A stretch of DNA of 64,000 bases from Crotophaga sulcirostris. Taxonomy: Eukaryota > Chordata > Aves > Cuculiformes > Crotophagidae. The notes under the pieces are model-generated. The model did not search any database, had not been told where the DNA came from, and was given only the letters and a program-made list of their open reading frames with translations. Numbering within the stretch: position 1 is the stretch's first letter; each line of letters starts with the position of its first letter. Where the stretch lies: assembly GCA_013397455.1 (NCBI GenBank), contig VYZB01000216.1, forward strand, positions 765,334 to 829,333, written 5' to 3'. The position numbers and the translations under genes were made by a program. Positions 60,801 through 64,000 of the stretch are shown here, piece after piece.

Positions 60801-63800
60801 TTTTTAAGGGCTATTCTATTCCATGAAATGAAAATTAGTTATTAAGCAAGTGGTTTTCAAGAACACATCCTTTTTCACAAAAAGGTAACTCACACAAAAT
60901 GTTTCAATCAAAATTAAATACAAAAGGTGTGAATGTGCATGTTTTTGTCCGGGTTGAATGACTACATACAATAACATACATATTTAAACCATATCCCAAA
61001 TTACATAAGAAAGAAAGAAAAAATAATAGGCAGCAAAATGAGACTTTGAAATGAAAGACTGAGTTGGAAAGAAAAATAATTAAAGGCTTATAGCAAGTGT
61101 AAAAATTACTTTTTCAGTGCTATACAGGTATCGGTTGAACATATTGAACAGTAAATACAATCATCACAGAAAATGAAATTTCTTTAACATAGAAAACTTT
61201 GTGAAATTTGTTATTCTTTCAGCCATTCGTAGGTTAAAAAGCAAAAAAAAAAATAAAAATAAAAAATCAAACCAAAACTCCACAAACAAACAACTCCACC
61301 CCTTTGGCTAAAAATAACCAAATCTATTTTTTTTCCCTTTCGTATTATATGGATGGATACTTGGCTCAGAACTGAAGCAGCAGAATAGCAATCATGATCT
61401 GACCTCGCATCCTCAGCAGTCTGTATGCATGGATTTGTCTCTGTGAAGAGAGTTAAAAGATTTTTTTCTCCATTGTTCTACCTAGAACTGCAGTAGTAAG
61501 TCAGTACAAGGACCAGTTTCAGTATATTTTAAGCATAAAGGTGCCATGCTCTGGGCAACTTCCTTAGTAGTTTTGTCAGTATTGCATGATTTGGAAATAC
61601 TTCTTTTCTAGGTATAGATAGAAAGCCATAGCAACTGAGTGCTGTTTTCCAAATATTTTGCAACCTGTGTATTTGTCCCAGATATCATCTCTCAGTTGTG
61701 ATTCTTGGCATTTGATATCCCTTTTCATTGTACTATATAGCTCAATTTATATCTATACTTCTTTTTTCCCTGAATTCTCTTGTTTTATGTTTTCCCTGGG
61801 CTACAAAGAATGAAACAAGTTATTAATATTACATCTTCTACCGATGAAGAAACACTACTTTATACCCATTAATGAAAGCCATTTAAAGAATTTTGTGTTT
61901 AGATAGCAACATGTCTTCATTTGCCTGACACATTGCTTTGCAATGACCCGTTTCGTTCAGAAACTTATGGTAAGTCACAGGCACAGAAGGACATCGTGCT
62001 CAAGGAAAGGCAAGATAGTCCCTGGCTGTTATTTAAACTCTGGCAACTGGCACCCCCTTTACATGCTAAATTAAAGCATTTTACAAGGATGTGTCAGGCA
62101 GATCCAAGGGCAGAATACGGCCCTGAGGAAGAAGCAGTTTTGAGAAATGGAAGATGCCATCTGCAATTGTTTCCTTGTCTTAAATACAGAGAGACACACT
62201 GTTTTCCCTTTGCTCTCCACAATTTCCCAGCACTTTGTGTTTTCTTGAAAGCTATCAACATTAGATATATCAAACACCATTCACTCCAAGCTCCCCCGGA
62301 TAACTTTCATATTTCCCCAACCTCCGATCTGCCTTGCCGGAGAAGGTCTGCCAGCCTAGCCTGTTCAACAGTCATCTCTGTGAGTCATAACACAGCAGCT
62401 CCAGATGGAAGATAGGGCAAACACTTCCCTCCAGAGTTATCACCAATTCAGTTCCCATCAATCAACCAGCAGCTGGGAGCAAAGAATCATTTGCTGCTTT
62501 CCCTGGCTCGCTCATGCCAAAGACTCAGTACAGTAGAGCTGCGCTTTCTTTTGCATCCAGTCCTTGGGGAAGGAAAAGCCTGAAGCCTCTCACAGATTTC
62601 CCACATGGCTACTCAGCCCACCACCTCCAAGTATCATGACAAACTTAGTGTACAAAACACCACTTAAAAGTGTAACATGGCATTTTTAATTCAGAAAACA
62701 AAGTTTTCTGGCTTGTTGAGTCAAGCATGTGGTTTACAGGTGAGATCTAGTCAGTTTTGCCTCCATCTAAAAGACAGAGGAGAGTTACATATATTATTTT
62801 AATGGCACAGGAGCAAGTGTTTGGCAAGCCAAAGGCATGTCTGGGTTAGCATGTGGTAAGCAAGCACACTGAAAAAATGTGATTGCTCATGCCCGTTCTG
62901 CAGTTGGTAGAAGTAGTAGGAGTTGGCTGGTGAACTGTGATAATGGTGAGAATCCAGTTTCTGTTCTGCAGTAGCAGACATGGCAAGAAGTGGTCGTTCC
63001 TTGAGCCAAGACAAAAATGGAGAGGGAACAGTTGGAGCACTCTGGCGACAGAGTTTTGGCACAAAGTTGCACAGCAAATGCTCCATCAATGCCAGTGTGA
63101 CCTGCTGAGAAGTGCTCTCAGCCGTCACCTGCATGTGTGGATGGCTGCAGAGACCAATGCCTTGGAGGATATGAAAGAAACAAAATTGCGTGGAAAACAA
63201 ATACATAGTCTGAATAGTATATTTTAATTTGTCACAAATACAAGCAGTAAACACCAGAGAATAATTCTCTGTTAAGAATTGCATGGGCTGGCAGAGTTCA
63301 TGGTTTTCTTTGAATTAACAACATGCACTCCCCCCAGCCCCCAAACAAGGCTGTTTGCTTCTACAAGAGATCATGGACCTGCCTACTTGGCAGTGTGGTC
63401 CTGTCTGCTGGAAATCCCTGATTGCCATTCTCAGGAATGGCATTCGTTGCCCCAAATTTGCCCCTTCATAATATGAGCATGTTTGGAAGTCAAAATTTTC
63501 CTTTTTGTGAATTTTTTTTAGTATTAAGCCTGGCAATTCCCCCATGCATTCAATAACAAGAGGGATTTGAAACACATCTACCCCACCAATGGGTCATTTT
63601 AGAGGCCTCTGATGAAAACTCAAGGACATAGTTCTGATTCTTACCTTTGGCTAACTATGGTGATTTTTTTCACAGTGGTGATTTTTTTCCTGTGCTGTCA
63701 GGAAAAATGTATTCATCTGTGAAAAATTTGACTCAAAGGTTATTGGCATTGTATATCAGGAGAAGAAGGAACTGTGAGCAGACAAAAAGAAAATCATACA

Positions 63801-64000
63801 TTGCAAGACAGAGAAGCAGAAAAAAATCAACCCAAGAGGGAAAAAAATAGTAAAGAAAGAAATTCAGCTGGAAAATGAAATAGTACTATATACAAATTAT
63901 ATATAGAAAGAAAAGAGAAGAAGGAAATCTGCTTCTGTAGGCTAGCCTTTTGTGAGCATCACTTTCATCCCTAGCTTCTGTACAGGTAGTAGACCTTGCT
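54860..64000. other. Unique noncoding DNA to the end of the window
   Basis: No gene is supported in the last 9 kb. Around 57100-57215 a complex AT-rich block (TTAATGAGGTTAATGCC and following) has the look of a conserved noncoding element. At about 61241-61267 an A-rich simple repeat occurs. Open frames of 164 codons (61921-62415, plus) and 161 codons (62799-63284, minus) lie in more GC-balanced DNA; neither translation shows a recognisable domain, signal peptide or repeat, and each has overlapping open frames on the same or opposite strand. Near 63656-63690 a short direct repeat of TGGTGATTTTTTT is seen. Confidence 0.45.
61241..61267 (+). repeat. A-rich simple repeat
   Basis: Run of A with interspersed T (AAAAATAAAAATAAAAAA). 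It is not attached to a recognisable retroelement. Confidence 0.8.

Noticed and set aside
1..64000. CRISPR arrays, operons, ribosome binding sites, prophage or insertion sequences
   Set aside because: The repeats are of vertebrate type throughout; no regularly spaced direct repeats with unique spacers and no prokaryotic gene organisation are present.
1..64000. Endogenous copies of non-retroviral viruses
   Set aside because: None of the translated frames showed polymerase, capsid or nucleoprotein motifs that I could recognise; only LTR sequences of retroviral type were found.

Overview
The window looks like draft bird genomic DNA from a gene-poor, AT-rich region. The strongest evidence is the repeats: five CR1 non-LTR retrotransposon pieces in both orientations (some ending in the avian CR1 3' tail built on ATTCTATG-like units), two retroviral LTR-type elements of avian character, one complete-length but dead Hsmar1/Galluhop-type mariner, and old MIR/tRNA-derived SINE remnants. 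One run of 613 Ns (16967-17579) marks an assembly gap. The species cannot be named from these data. Family names come from remembered consensus patterns, not from a database search.

Layout: 1-6.6 kb is unique AT-rich DNA. 6.65-7.6 kb holds a MIR remnant, an (AT)n tract, a chain of four adjacent inverted repeats and an A-rich simple repeat. 8.9-10.1 kb contains a possible small exon and a GC-richer block. 12.33-13.58 kb is the mariner. 13.73-15.88 kb is a CR1 copy (minus strand) that joins endonuclease-domain sequence to the 3' part of the ORF with the reverse transcriptase core missing. 16.84-17.58 kb is a 41-bp tandem duplication beside the gap. 24.47-24.89 kb is a CR1 3' end. 31.46-33.29 kb is an LTR cluster: a minus-strand solo LTR followed by a plus-strand LTR-like repeat. 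42.8 kb, 43.98-45.08 kb and 47.03-47.73 kb hold three more CR1 pieces. MIR-like remnants lie near 49.3, 53.8 and 54.8 kb. The remaining tens of kilobases look like ordinary unique noncoding DNA.

I found no convincing protein-coding host gene, no functional RNA gene, no CRISPR array and no bacterial-type operon. Open frames of 60-170 codons are scattered on both strands without recognisable domains, as expected by chance, or lie inside transposons. Two short stretches (about 9.15-9.25 kb plus strand, 54.40-54.43 kb minus strand) have good splice-site-like borders and are flagged as weak exon candidates. The window could be intergenic or lie inside a large intron. I see no evidence for a new multi-gene system. 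The most unusual structures are the hairpin chain at 7010-7091, the two CR1 copies that have each lost reverse transcriptase core sequence internally, and the paired LTRs at 31.5-33.3 kb.
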